A DNA stretch of 64,000 nucleotides from Himantopus leucocephalus (GCA_003993805.1 RSEF01000017.1:11809838-11873837), one strand, 5' to 3'. Positions 52,505 through 64,000 are shown, numbered from the stretch's first letter. The notes: generated by a model from the sequence alone, not told the origin. Numbers and translations are program-made.

Positions 52505-55500
52505 TCACGGTTACATTCTTTACAATGGACTCAGTCCTGATCCTGCTGTCCCCACGTTGACCTGCTGTAAGGAACAGGACCGAGTCTTTCCATTCCGGGT
52601 GCAATGAGCCTCGTCAGCTCTGTATCTGTCAGAGAACGGAACCGAGCGAGTGAAAGGATCTGCACAGCCATACAGGATCTCCATCAGATTTCTCCTCTGT
52701 GGCCCGTACAGGGAAACTGAGTGTGTGGAGCTCACGAGGCCACACCAGCCTGTACAGAAATTCTGCCTCTGAAACGGCGTGGCCCCTGCCATAGGATCTG
52801 CTTTAAGCCAGACCACTAACAGAGGAGCGATACATAAACACGAGCAGTCCTGTACGGCGTTGGCTTTGCACTCTCAGCTTGCCAGCCGCAGTTGGAACTG
52901 ATGAACATCTCAGCTGTTTTTCCTCTGACTGGTTTTCTTCTCGTCTATGGATGGTCCAGCCCCAAATTCCCCCTATTGAGCACTCTGACTTTTTCTCTGG
53001 AAAGCTTTCTCCCCCAGCCAAGGGTCTTTAAGGTGCACACCCTCTGTCTCACACTCTCTCCAAGGAATGCCACAACAAAATAATCCTCAGGCACAAATCC
53101 TACCAGCGGCCATAGGAGTTGCATTCATGGGCCATGCATAAATCACATCCCTACAGGTCCTTGTTTCTGAAAGCTCAGTATTTTAAAACGGTTTATGTTG
53201 GCATTCCCGTTGTTAAAGCACTTAGTTTAAAGGCTATTTATCAGTTTCATTTATGACAAGAAAATAAAAACCTTCTCCTAAACTAGCAGTGGTAAAAATA
53301 CACACATGATTTTATAACATAGTCCATTATAGTGGTAAACCTGTAAAAGGACAGCGATGTGGTCAAAACCAGGCAAAACCAAATGTGGTATTTTTGCCTA
53401 CACATTCACAACCAGTGTCCGCTCCTCTGACGGTTCATTCAGAGCCAGGCAGGAAGGGAGGCGCGGGAGTGTGTGCGTGCGGTTCTGAGCAAGGCGAGGA
53501 GCCTCGTGTGCAGGGGATGCAAGTGAAGCAAATCAGTTTGTTCTGGTCATTCAAGTCACACTCTCTCAAGCACCAACTAGTTAGGAATGGTAAAAAAACA
53601 GCAATTTGAACATTTATGGGATTTTTTACCTTTCAGTAAGAGATAATTTATATTTGTCCCACAAAGTAATTTGGTTTTGATTTTTTTAATATACCTTCTA
53701 GCAATTGTAAAAAGGATAATACGTATGAAGGTGAAAGGGAAGTTTAGAGACTGCCACTGTTGGTATATGTATGTGTACCATGGTTACGTAATAATTAAAA
53801 CAGAACAGACAAAACTACTAGTCCAGTTGCATGTACACATACTTCTGTGTAATTTCACACTGATGTTCATTAAAAATGTACATATTTATATATGCAGTAG
53901 CCCCAAATATGAGTAGCATTTCCATTGCTAGCCACAAAACCATATTCTTGCTTAAAGCATGTAAAACTGTAGGAGGCACCATAACTATTTTGTTCACTTA
54001 CATTGTTCCTAAAAGTCCAACTGCTCCTTAACCTTAGTAGGGTGAGAGACTCTACAGTATTGCTTCTGTTCGTGATTCGAAACATGTAGTATGTACAGAA
54101 AAGTGAGCAAGATTATTGGTGGTTTTGTATTCCCCTTTATCTGCCATTAAATATGAAAACCAATGCTCAGATGCCCTTACTGATGACTATTCATGCTGCT
54201 TTCAGGAGCCGCACATATAAATGGTTCATTCTCTCTATAATACTAGTAATTCATGTTAGACATAGAAAATATTCCATAATCTTGTATGTAATATTCAAAA
54301 ATAGAGATAATAACTACTTTCTTCCTCAGTGAGATATTGTCAAGGTTAACCAGCTAATGGTTATAAAGCTCTTTAAAATTGTCCAATAATAAATATTCAT
54401 GTTATTACTGAAAAGGCATCTAAATATTTCCTAACTGCAATTCTGAAAATGCCTTGTCTTATAATAGAAAGGGATAACATAAAATAACTACCACAATAGT
54501 GACATTCTGGTGTGCACTTAAGATACGAAAGTATTCAGCAAAGACTTCATGTTGCAGAGTAGTGGAATGATTAAAACTATTGTTTTCTGCGCTGGAATGT
54601 AGGCACGCTTCTCTACTGCCCCGTGTTGTTACTTACAGCTGCGCAAAGTGGCGTGCAAGCGCGGGCCAGCCAGGGCTGCCCAGGCGTAACGGCAGGAGCG
54701 CTGTACGCTCTCAGTGGCAATTCGGGCCCTGCACCTGTAGGGGTATGGCAGTAAAGTAAAGAAATAATAACCCAAACATACATAACTGAAAGAATTGTTC
54801 CAGAAGGACTTATCTCACATCAATTACACAATTAGGAGTCTGCTCTTCAGTACTGAGGAATAAACAGAATCATTGGGAAATATTTAGTGTTTTTCTGTCC
54901 AACTGTATCGTTGTAAGGCTGAGCTATTTCAAATCAAAGGGGAAAATACGGACCAAAAGTCCCACTGAAAAATAAGAGCAGCTGCAAGACCCACCACTGA
55001 TGCTCCCACATTCCGGTTTGGGGTTGGATGCCTGTAGCTGGACAACTCAGCAGCTAGGCAGAACAATATTTACTGCGGTTAAAATATTTTACTACCTCTT
55101 CAGTGATCTGCGCAGCTAACTCTTTGTCTCCATCAAGTAAAACAGGAATAAAATAACATCTCCATGGGATTGGGAAGTACTGGAAATAAATACGCTAAGT
55201 ATTGTAAAGGATTTGGATACTGCAGTGAATGAGATCATCTAATCACCTTGGATAACGTTATTTTCTTGTTTGTAACACCTCCCTTGTTGCAACTGTTACA
55301 CGTTAGTTGTATGAATAGCTTGTGCTAGAGACAAATTTTTAAACACAGTTTTGCTCATCCACACAGCTCCCTGGAGACATTTAGGTTTACTGAATTTTAC
55401 TAACTAGTAAGTATAGAAACAAAAATATAAAGGAAGTTTCACCACAAAGCAAACTACATTCACTCATTGCACACACATTCTGATTACTCTGATGTGACCA

Positions 55501-57302
55501 GTAAACACACAGTTAAAGGGGAACTATGGGATGTTTTACAGATGGGGGCTCGGTAAAGAGTCTGCACGTGCTATCCTAAAGCAAATCTTCACGGAAAGCT
55601 GGCGCAGGGTACCACGCGTGATTGTGAAAATTTTCCTGCTTGTTGACTACTGGAAACTGAGTTAGCAAAGTCCAAATGCGTGCAGTAATCTTGGAGGCTT
55701 TTCATAGCAACTTTACTGGGGAGTGATTCAAGAAAGAATAGGCAGTGTACAAGACACCCACTGAAAAATAACGCTTTATGTTCCTAAACTGCGTTTGCCA
55801 TGGATAATCATACCCCAGACTCCTGGGGAGAGAAGAGGTACATGCCTATAGCTACCCAACCATATCTTCTTAGGGCTATCTACTTCCACTTTCCCTTTCT
55901 AAACTCACAGAAAGAAAGATCAGTTCCTAACAGAGGAATAATTATGCCAGTTAGTTAGCTCACAATTAGCTGGTCACTTTAATTATGAATGATAGCTTAC
56001 AATAACGGGCTTGTGTTCCCCAGCTGCAGTACAAGAAGTATATGAATTAAATTGCAAATATAAAGTTAAATTGGGATGAAAATAAATAAAAATAGGCTTA
56101 AAAATATAACTAGGTTTACTGTGATTCTAATGTGGCTACTTACAGAAAATAGTCTGCATTACAGAGCCACTGAAGGAAATGTAATTTAGGAAGCAGTCTG
56201 TTACATTTCCATGCCATTCCACTTCTGGACATGTGTACTTGATGACTAATTGTATATAAAGCAAAGACAGAAGTCAGGTCTTCCAAATCCGATGTCACAG
56301 ATCATTAAGAATATGGTCAAATTCTCTGCTCATCTGCAAACAAAGCACCCTCATTACATGTTACGTGGGATCTTCTATATAGTAAGGGCACTATAGCTGT
56401 TTCCTAAATCACTAGGAACTCTATCACTAGGAAGTACACAGGTTTCAGGACAAGAAAAACTGTTTCTCCTGATCTGCTCACTTGTATTTTCTATTAAAAT
56501 GTATTCTACCGATGATGTACAAAAAGCCACAATTCTGCATCAGGTGAACTGAGATCTGAACGTACGGAAAACTCAACAGCTTACAAACACGCCTAATAAC
56601 AACATAGGGATTACAGGAGATTTCTTACTACTGGCAAGTGTGCACGTACGTCTGGGAGTCCGTGCGCCTTCGGTATGTAAGGCAGACTAATACTAATGAT
56701 GCTTGTTTAGATCAATAGTGTCAGTGAATTACTTCGTGTTCAATAAATGACAGAGACGGAATGCCAACATTTCTGGCTTAAAAGAATTAACAAGTGACAC
56801 TGTCTCACTAACCAACATCATGAAGAGTTTTCCCCAGCAAAGAGCAACCCTGAAACTCATATAGGTGAACTTCAGTGTTTGAAAAATTGCCTCTCACAGG
56901 TCAGAGATAAGCCAATTGGGCACAAAGGTTCTAAAATCAAAAAAAAATCCGAGTTTGGTTTTTCATGACCTAAATTAATTTTCAAGCAAAAAGTCCAAGA
57001 GCATGGAGTAGAGAGTGCTCGTAACAGACAGGAAAACTCAAGGAATACTAGACAAACTATCACTCCGAGCCATTTTCTTGAATTGCCTCCAACAGCATCA
57101 TCCTCTGGGTGCAATCCTCACCACTATTACCTTCCACCACTCTTCAGCTAAAGAAGCCCAGACATAAAGGAGTGTTTAACTGTGAAAGTAAAAGAAGTGA
57201 AACACCGATTACCAAAACAATGAAAAAAGTTTAGTGGAATTGTAAGGGACTGCAGAAAAAAAAAGAGGAACCACGAAGCACCTTAAAACTGCAAGATGTG
57301 AT

Positions 57303-57545
57303 ATGTTTGAGATGGAAACAGAAGCAATGAAGAAACTGAAAGAGGAATTGAAGTGTAATGGAGATGTGGAGCCCAATTTTGGAGACAAGGAACTACATCT
57401 GAAAAGGAAGGAAGAAAAAGAGACAATAACTTGGAAAAAAGATGGAAGGAAAGATGAAAAGAGAAGAGAGAGGTGGAAATCAAAGTTGGCGTGGAGTGAA
57501 GAGAGGGAACAGAAGGACGATCAAGAGAAAGACACTTTCTAGACA
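57303..57545. repeat. Purine-rich tract in the last LHX2 intron
   Basis: About 240 bases strongly biased to A and G on the plus strand, with many GAAA, GGAA and AGAG words. It gives an open frame of 79 codons rich in Lys, Glu and Arg, which follows from the composition. No repeat unit is exact, so it is not a microsatellite. Confidence 0.75.
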
Positions 57546-58814
57546 CTGATCTGATTTCTTAATGCACTATGTGAAATTTCTCAGATAGTTCAGGTGTGAA
57601 TGCACTGTAATGGACAGAATAGATATTACTGAAGTGTAAACTTGAGGGTAAAATAAAGGAGAAGTGTCAAAATAAGGATAGACAAATGCAATAAATTATT
57701 TCGTCCATGGATAAAGGAGAGGTGCTATGAGAAACATTACATCAAGTGTTAGGATGTGCAGCAGTTATATTGGAGGAATTTGTTCCACCACCACAAATCA
57801 GCCTCATAAAAACAAAAAAAATCCAGCTATGGAGGACATAGCCAAGAGAAGTAATTACATACAGTTTTTCATTAGTAGTTTTTATTGGAAAGCCTACAAA
57901 ACCTTTATTCCCTCTTCTGTTAGGTATTAACACTGTAAGGTCCAAAATCTCTCCAGTGAATTCAGTTTTTCTCAGTATTTTTTGTCTGCTGCGCTCCATT
58001 TGCCTATGACTTCGTGAGAGCTGTCCACGATGCTTTTCCCCCGACTGGCTCTGAGCCCTACCTGTCCCTGTGAAGCCCACAAACCATTTTTCTACAATTA
58101 AGACCCGTTTAAAAATTTCAGCAGTAGGTCCTGGAATGCCAGGGCTCCTAGATGCCCAAATTTATCTCTAGGTATTGTTATTTGGATAAGTGCCCATTAA
58201 AATTGACTTCTTGAATCAGAAGTTAAATTAAAATGGAGCTGAATCAACTAATATTCTCACCTTTGCTTCCCACAACAGTTCAAACGAAGTGTATATCCTT
58301 GAAGCAAGAAAAATCCAGCTTTCAGAGAAAAAGTACTTTTAAAATACAGTCTCCTTTTGTTCTAAGTTACTAAACTATGAATAAAAAATTAATCTTTGAA
58401 AAATAAAGTTTACGTCCACTTCAATTATGAAAGAAAAGATATCCTCCTTGTTCTGATAAAATGAATCCAGACTGCTGATTGATTTCTTATAAATGTAAAC
58501 ATGCATAGTAATTTCTAAATTAAGAGCTCTCAATTTACACTGACCACACTAACTAAAATAATCCACTTTTTCTTACGGCAGGTTGGAGGCTAAAACTTGC
58601 ACCAGAATTGACTAACTACAGGAAAACAAGCAGGGCCCCAGACCTTCACAAGTGTCATCAAAAATCAGAACCCAAGTGGTCTACTTTTGGGAAACTGAAA
58701 AGAAATAACTTTTCTCATACTTTCTAGGACTTAACTGAAGTCTCACAGAAGGTATGAAAAATTAAGGAAAGAAGATCAGCAAAATCCACAGCATTTCAAA
58801 TATAAAATGGATAT

Positions 58815-58820
58815 TTTATT
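58815..58820 (-). terminator. Intronic AATAAA polyadenylation signal just after the exon donor
   Basis: On the gene strand, AATAAA lies 32 bases downstream of the GTAAGA donor of the penultimate LHX2 exon. Its first A is also the last base of an in-frame TAA stop (58820-58822), reached after ten read-through codons (VRRAVCCLEK). A GT-rich stretch (GCTGTGGATTTTGCTG) follows about 25-40 bases later, in the position of a downstream element. Whether it is used is unknown. Confidence 0.35.
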
Positions 58821-58852
58821 TACTTTTCAAGACAACAGACTGCTCTTCTTAC

Positions 58853-59058
58853 CTGAAGAACTCTTTTGGTCAGGCCGGTTTTCTGAGCTAGCTGTTTCAA
58901 GTCCTTGGCATCAGGATTGTGGTTAATAGCAAAGTATGACTTCATTGTCCGCAACTGGTGGTGTTTGAATGATGTCCTCATACGCTTTGTTTTCTGATTG
59001 CTGGGGTATTGCTGGTCTCTATCCAGGTGGTCGCCATCATTTTCATTGCAACTTAAAG
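58853..59058 (-). CDS. LHX2: LHX2 penultimate coding exon (linker and homeodomain helices 1-2)
   Basis: Internal exon of 206 bases: two bases finishing a split Ala codon, then 68 full codons. Upstream is a pyrimidine-rich acceptor (CTTTTCCTCTTGTTGCCTTAAG); downstream is a strong donor, CAG|GTAAGA. The protein begins LSCNEND, passes through an acidic linker (HLDRDQQYPSNQ), and enters the homeodomain at KTKRMRTSF, continuing through SYFAINHNPDAKDL and LAQKTGLTKRVLQ. It stops one residue before the VWFQ of the next exon, so the homeodomain is split between helix 2 and helix 3 as in LHX2 and LHX9. Phase 0 at its 3' end matches the terminal exon at 51139-51426, 7,426 bases away. The LIM domains are absent here; their exons must lie past base 64000. 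This exon alone separates LHX2 from LHX9 only weakly. Confidence 0.93.
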
Positions 59059-60997
59059 CTTAAGGCAACAAGAGGAAAAGGCGTGTAAATCTATTGCTCG
59101 GTGACCAACATTGTTTGGAGTTCATCTGAGTGCAGCAATTAAAATAACATACCATGGCACGTATTGTACTAGCACAAATCCTACTTGCCTTCCCCTCCAT
59201 TTCTGCATCTTCTATTTTTTCCTTACAATAACCAGCCCGCAAGGACCCTCACCTGCCTCTTTATGGCTTTTCAAATGTCAGGCCTGTTTCCTTTTTTCTT
59301 CCCTCCATCCCCACAGCCTCTCCTCCACTCTCTGCTTGTAGGACAGTAGCTGTCCTCAACTCTGTAAAGTGTTTTAATGTACTTTGTATCACTATAAATC
59401 GCATTGTAATGCACAAAGAAAGCTGTACAATAGCCTCCACTTAAATCTCGATGGAACAGACCAGTTAAAATTATAATTATTTCCTCCATCAAACTAAACC
59501 CTGTAGAGTACGAGAGAGACCATTAAATGAAACACTATAAAAGAAAGTTAGTTTGTGGGGTAGCAGACAGCAAATTATGAGTATAATTTGACTAGCTAAA
59601 GAAATAAAGCTGTTAATGCAATGTATCCCTGGCATGCCAAATGAAAAATAGCTTTTTAATTATTTATATGTTTGTATTTCATGTTTTTAAAAAGTATTTG
59701 CAAATACTAGTTTGAATGATCAATTGTCACACCCTTTTGAGATCACTGAATGACACTGATTGATACATTTGCATAAACAAACGTAAAGCCTGTAAAAGAG
59801 ATCCATGAGCAAGGGACATTATAGTAACTATCATGTAGTATTAAATGTTGAATGCCAAGCAAAATAATCTCATAGACCAAAAGTAGTTTTTCATTTATTT
59901 GTGCATACAGTAAACCATAGAAAAACTCTTAAAATAACGTTAAGGACCAAGCTTAAATCCACAAAAAAAATCAGGGGTATAACTGAAAATGAGCTCTGAC
60001 AAACTATCATTAATTAAATTTTCTGTTCCAATATCTTCAAGTCCCTTTTAGTTTCCTATAAGTTTTATGTTAAAAGTAATGAAAAAACACTACTATCTCT
60101 GTTCTATGTTGCATGCAAAAAATGAGAAAAAAATTGTATTTTAAAATGTGAATTACTGGTGAATTTCTTAAACACATGAACAGCTTTGTTTTGATTGTCT
60201 GTTATTGCTGGTTCGTTACAATTGAGTACATCTCATAGACATGTATATCTTTATAGTCTTACTTTAAATTCATGCTGTCCATCACAGGTTTTCAGCCCTA
60301 TTGAAAACATACAAATTCTGAAAGGCACACATTAGAAACAGTTTTAAAAAATATACATAAAATGCACGTACTCATGAGTAAAAATGCATACAGATTCTAT
60401 AAACAGCAGTTTTGCAGCATCTACAGCAGCTGCTTTGCAAACTTTAGCTTTTCAAAAACTTCCAAAAAGATACGGCACAGTACAGAGCAAGGCCTGCAAA
60501 AATTCAGCTGTAAGGCCAAAAGCATGTTTGTTTAGTAGATACGTAGAAAGTGTTCGAAGCCTCAAACTTTTCTGTGTGTTTCTGTACTCCTATAATTTAA
60601 AAAACAGCTAAGATATATGGTACTTTACATATAAATGTGCATTTATGTGTGCGTGCATGTGCGTACATTTGTATAAATCCTTTCCAGACCTAAGTATCTT
60701 GTGCCAAATTCTAGCAATAAGAAGCATTTCTGCTTGTTTTCCTGTGGTGTGGAAAGACTGGAAGCACCTGAATTTAAAAGGTAGAAGAGGCTTAAAAGGA
60801 GATAGTAAAAATGCAGTATTAATGGAGCTGGATGGAATATCGTAAAATCTTTTTTCTGGTTTAAGAACTGAGCTCTAGTTGCCAAAGTGGGGTCATCCCC
60901 TGTGCTCCAGTCCCCTTCACAGCTCCAGTTCCTGTTGTAACGAATTCTGGGATGAATAACTGAAACGACACTGCTCATAGCAAATTCTGTTATGGAA

Positions 60998-61028
60998 ATG
61001 TAAAAGCAAGCAGTGCTTGCTTTTACAT
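60998..61028. repeat. 31-base near-perfect palindrome (15-bp arms, 1-nt centre)
   Basis: ATGTAAAAGCAAGCA (60998-61012) and TGCTTGCTTTTACAT (61014-61028) are exact reverse complements around a single G. It lies in the upstream LHX2 intron in AT-rich, otherwise unremarkable DNA. Confidence 0.95.
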
Positions 61029-63194
61029 GTACTCACAGAATTTTAGATATTAGTCATGGAAAAGCCCTCTGTGTGTTACCTTAAATGCTTTCCAACCCTC
61101 CCCAGAAATAACAAGGCAGAGACTTAGGAGGAAATGCATCCAAATATCTGTCTGAAGGACTGAGGTCTGTTCATGTAAATGTGCCACACAACAAACCCCA
61201 AGGCTGCTCGTACTTGGGTTTTAACCTGTTCCATAGACAACGAGACACATTCAGGATCCAAGGAAATAAAAGTGATTCTAAATCCTCCCAGAATGGAATG
61301 AGTATATCAGCTTTTCATCAAGCCCTGATAGGACAATGAACAACTTACTCTTTGAATTTCTCATAATTTTACCTCCTCATCTACTAAATAAATAGATTAT
61401 TAAAATGACAGCAAATAGGAACCATTTGAGACCGGCAAACTATTATCCCTTTCTATGAAGAAAGTTACAGAACAGATTTTGAAAGTGTACGAGGGTGTCT
61501 GCTGTTCATTGTCTTGCGCGAGCGGTTTGGGTACCCCCAGGCATCACCCGATATGGCATCAATATCCATAGTTAGCGCCAATTCCCCTCTCGTATTCGGT
61601 TGTAGTGCTTGGCACCATCTTCAAAAGTCCATTATATTAGGTCTAATATATGCATCTCTCACAGAATCTGAAATGTCTATGGGCGTTGCAGGCCCAGAGA
61701 CACAGAACGGGCCAAGGGTGTAAGCACGTGTGGATTTTAAGAGCTGAGGAGTTCCTGCAAAAGGCATCATGGCATAAGACTAACACTGTACACACTCCTC
61801 ACGCAACCCTCTGTTTTTCAGGCACTTCTTCCCTGTTCCTTCGTGGTGTCCCTGTATATCTCCCAAAGGAATTGTTGAACTATCCGTACGCAAGATTTCC
61901 ATTCCGTTGCAGTATTTAGAGCTCCTGCTGGGAGTTCAGAAACACAACTGGTAAAATTCCAGCCAAATAGAGGAATCTTAAATTTACTAATGTTTCATTC
62001 CTATTTTGTGATAAAACAAATTCTGCAGTGGTGCCAAGTCTCTTTTTTGACCCTCGAACATTTCTAAGGCCCTCGTGCCTTTCCCCCAGTCTCCACATCC
62101 CGTCCCTCAGCTGGTCCCACCAGCGGCTCTTACAGCCTCCTCCATTAGCACCACGGTACGAACGTCCCCTTGGCCACAAGATGGTGATGTCCACGGAGAG
62201 CATCACTGGGAATTAAGATTAAAACATTACATTTTGATATTGGTGACCAAAATAGCCTCTGCAGAATAATGCACAATAAAAAAAAAAACAAACCAAAACC
62301 AGCAGCAGGAGTGTAAAGCAGGATGTGCTGTTATTTTTGTAACAAACACTATTTGAAGAAGAAAACTTGGGAGCACTGTTTCACACTCAGATCCCAGATC
62401 CCCCCACATGTCGGGATTCGGGGCAAAGCATGTGCTTAGTGGTGAGTAGGTTGCTGAGTATACGGCACAGGAAGAAGATGGGAAAGAGGAATTTCCTTTG
62501 GGGGAACTTTTGTTTTTAGTAGCTTGTGTTTGACATGTTAAATTACCCCAAAAGAAAGCAAACTAATCCTGATTCTGAAAGAATAATGAAACAAGAGACA
62601 TGTTTGGTGCGTGCATCAGCTCTCCATATTCAGTGGCTCAGGAATATACACCCCTTTCCCTCTGTAATAAGAGTCAAGGGGGTGTTTTAACCTTCTGCTG
62701 CCTGGAGAGGGAACTTGTGATTAACCAGACCAGGCAGGGGTGCAGCCGTAGTTGTTGTTTGGCAGGAGTGTGTAAAGGACTTTGTGGTACCCACAGCCTT
62801 GAAGGGGACAAAACTGAGACAGAGCCCTCTGAAAGGTTCTTGGGACTGGAAGAGAGTTGGAGTCTTTCTCCCCGGTGGAAGGAGAAGACTCTTGGAGAAG
62901 GCAGATGCCTGAACTCCTCACCACAACTGGGATTAAGAGGGGTGAAGCTGTGGCACTGGGAGCAGCCAAGGTGCCCCTCGCTGCCCCCGAGTCGCCTGGC
63001 AGCGCTGAAAGAAGGGTACCTCTGCCGGGCCTTCGGAGCGACAGCCACAGAAAGCACTGCCTCAACCTTGAAATCTCAAGAGGTGTCTGCAGGAAGAGGG
63101 AGATGAAGCCGGTGTTAAGGAGCGACCGTCTTCCAGGCTGAGCATCACAAGGCCACGGGAGAGGAGAGCCGGCATTAGAAACCCCCTTTCCTCC

Positions 63195-63790
63195 GGCCTT
63201 CCTCAGCCGCCTCGGACAGAAGGGCTGCGTGTCCCGCTGCCTCCCGGGGCCGGGACCCCTCTCCCCTCCCCGGGGGGAGAGCGCGGCCGGGCCGGGGCTG
63301 CGGCGGGCGGGAGAACAAAGGGTCCGGAGCGGGGCCGCGCCGGGCACCGGGCCGTGCGGGGGGAGACGGCCGCGGAGGGGTTTTCCCCTCAATTAAGCCA
63401 ATTGAATGGCGCTGAATAGCCGGTGCGAGTGCGCGGTAATTCCCCGAGCGCCGCGATTAACCCGGGCGGCCCCGGCCGAGCCGCGCTCCCCGCCGGGCCG
63501 GGGGAAGGGGCGGGCGGCGGGGCCGGAGCGGGCTCCGCCGCCCTCCCCGCGGGGGTTCGCCCCGCCGTGCGCGTCCCGAGGGACACCGCCCCCCCCCCCC
63601 GGCCCCGGGGAGCGCTCCCGGGGCCCCGCTCGCCCTTTGGCGAGCGAGCAGCGCCGGCTCCTTGCCCCTGCCCCGACCCCAGCCCCTCCGCCTGCCCCTG
63701 CCCCGACCCCGGCCCCGGCCCCGCTCCCCGGGGAGGGACCAGATGCACCGCGCCCGGGGGGGGCCGAAAGGTGACCACGTCGGAGGGGGG
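63195..63790. promoter_or_regulatory. CpG island in upstream LHX2 region
   Basis: The densest CpG block in the window, with long C and G runs (poly-C at 63589-63600) and many CGCG and CCGG words. It lies upstream of the penultimate LHX2 exon and was checked for LIM-domain or linker coding without success. Broad CpG islands across the 5' half are usual for developmental homeobox genes. It could serve as an internal promoter or be the edge of the island over the upstream exons. Homeodomain-type ATTA sites (CAATTAAGCCAATTG) sit at its left inner part. Confidence 0.7.
63663..63722. repeat. 30-bp tandem duplication, C-rich (G-quadruplex potential on minus strand)
   Basis: The unit starting TGCCCCTGCCCCGACCCC occurs at 63663 and 63693. 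The minus strand carries many runs of four G's separated by one to three bases, which suits G-quadruplex formation on that strand and an i-motif on the other. Confidence 0.85.
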
Positions 63791-64000
63791 CAGAGGAAGA
63801 GAAGCGGGAGGAGGGGGGAAAGGAGGGAGCTCTGATTTTTCTTAGGGAGTCGCTGCGAGACACCCGTTTTTAGGCTGAGAGTCCTGTTCGCTCCCTCTGC
63901 GACTGCGGCCGCAGGAAAGCTCATTCTGAGCTTTCAGTCCCAGGGGAAACCAGGAGAGAAAGAGAAATTCGCTCGTCAAAACTTTCCAGGCTGTTCCCAT

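Larger units (their letters stand above)
51427..58852 (-). other. Last LHX2 intron (7.4 kb)
   Basis: Intron between the two LHX2 coding exons, bounded by GTAAGA at 58852 and CAG at 51427-51429. The sequence is mostly AT-rich with no recognisable transposon. The 3' splice site has a weak pyrimidine tract, with A-rich ATTAAACTATTTCAG next to the exon. It contains a 14-bp perfect palindrome at 52491-52504, a purine-rich tract at 57303-57545, and an AATAAA on the gene strand 32 bases inside the donor. The longest antisense and sense open frames (for example 51811-52176 minus) show no family features. Between about 53.9 and 56.9 kb I see nothing beyond AT-rich DNA. Confidence 0.85.
59059..64000 (-). 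other. Part of upstream LHX2 intron (probably intron 3)
   Basis: Sequence upstream of the penultimate exon in gene orientation, entered through an AG acceptor at 59059-59060. I looked for the expected upstream exons, meaning Cys/His-rich LIM domains and the basic KGRPRKRK-type linker, and found none up to the window end. The stretch is therefore read as intron. From 59.1 to about 62.5 kb it is AT-rich and featureless apart from a 31-base palindrome at 60998-61028. GC content rises sharply after 62.6 kb into a CpG island. Which intron this is depends on the family's usual five-exon layout, which is inference. Confidence 0.7.

Noticed and set aside
62721..63392. 223-codon minus-strand frame leading into the 63-kb CpG island
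   Set aside because: No LIM Cys/His pattern or LHX2 linker sequence; GC-rich composition explains the openness.
63393..63924. Several Gly/Pro/Ala-rich frames on both strands
   Set aside because: All arise from C/G-rich tandem sequence; none resembles LHX2 exon 1-3 products.
1..64000. tRNA, rRNA, CRISPR arrays, bacterial-type operons or viral insertions
   Set aside because: None was seen; the window reads as ordinary vertebrate DNA, and no retroviral gag, pol or LTR pattern was recognised besides the non-LTR CR1.

Overview
The window is vertebrate nuclear DNA, most likely from a bird. It has intron-split coding exons with GT/AG borders, a CR1 LINE ending in the sauropsid ATTCTATG-type 3' repeat, few transposons, and an assembly gap of exactly 100 Ns. 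CR1 also occurs in crocodilians and turtles, so 'bird' is an inference.

The only gene recognised with confidence is a LIM-homeodomain gene on the minus strand, read as LHX2. Its penultimate coding exon (58853-59058) holds the linker and the first two thirds of the homeodomain. Its terminal coding exon (51139-51426) holds the recognition helix and the C-terminal tail. A 7.4-kb intron separates them. The LIM-domain exons and the start codon were not found and should lie beyond base 64000. The right end (about 59.06-64 kb) is therefore read as upstream intron, with a strong CpG island at 63.2-63.8 kb.

Left of LHX2 (1 to about 50.6 kb) there is no recognisable protein-coding exon. This interval holds a broken CR1 reverse transcriptase (8.3-9.7 kb), an older CR1 scrap (20.25 kb), two sizeable CpG islands (23.84-24.06 and 37.33-37.83 kb), smaller GC-rich patches, several short tandem repeats and hairpins, and one unusually long unexplained minus-strand open frame (42.2-43.0 kb). 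In human, the gene beyond the LHX2 3' end is NEK6; its kinase motifs were looked for by eye and not seen. Composition changes near 47 kb, from mixed or GC-rich on the left to AT-rich around the LHX2 exons.

The most interesting observation concerns the donor of the penultimate LHX2 exon. Reading through it gives only ten extra codons, then a stop that overlaps an AATAAA signal, while the downstream acceptor has a weak pyrimidine tract. This could give a short isoform with a homeodomain lacking its recognition helix, similar in kind to the truncated isoform known for the paralogue LHX9. No clearly new multi-gene system was found. All calls come from reading the sequence by eye; no searches were run.
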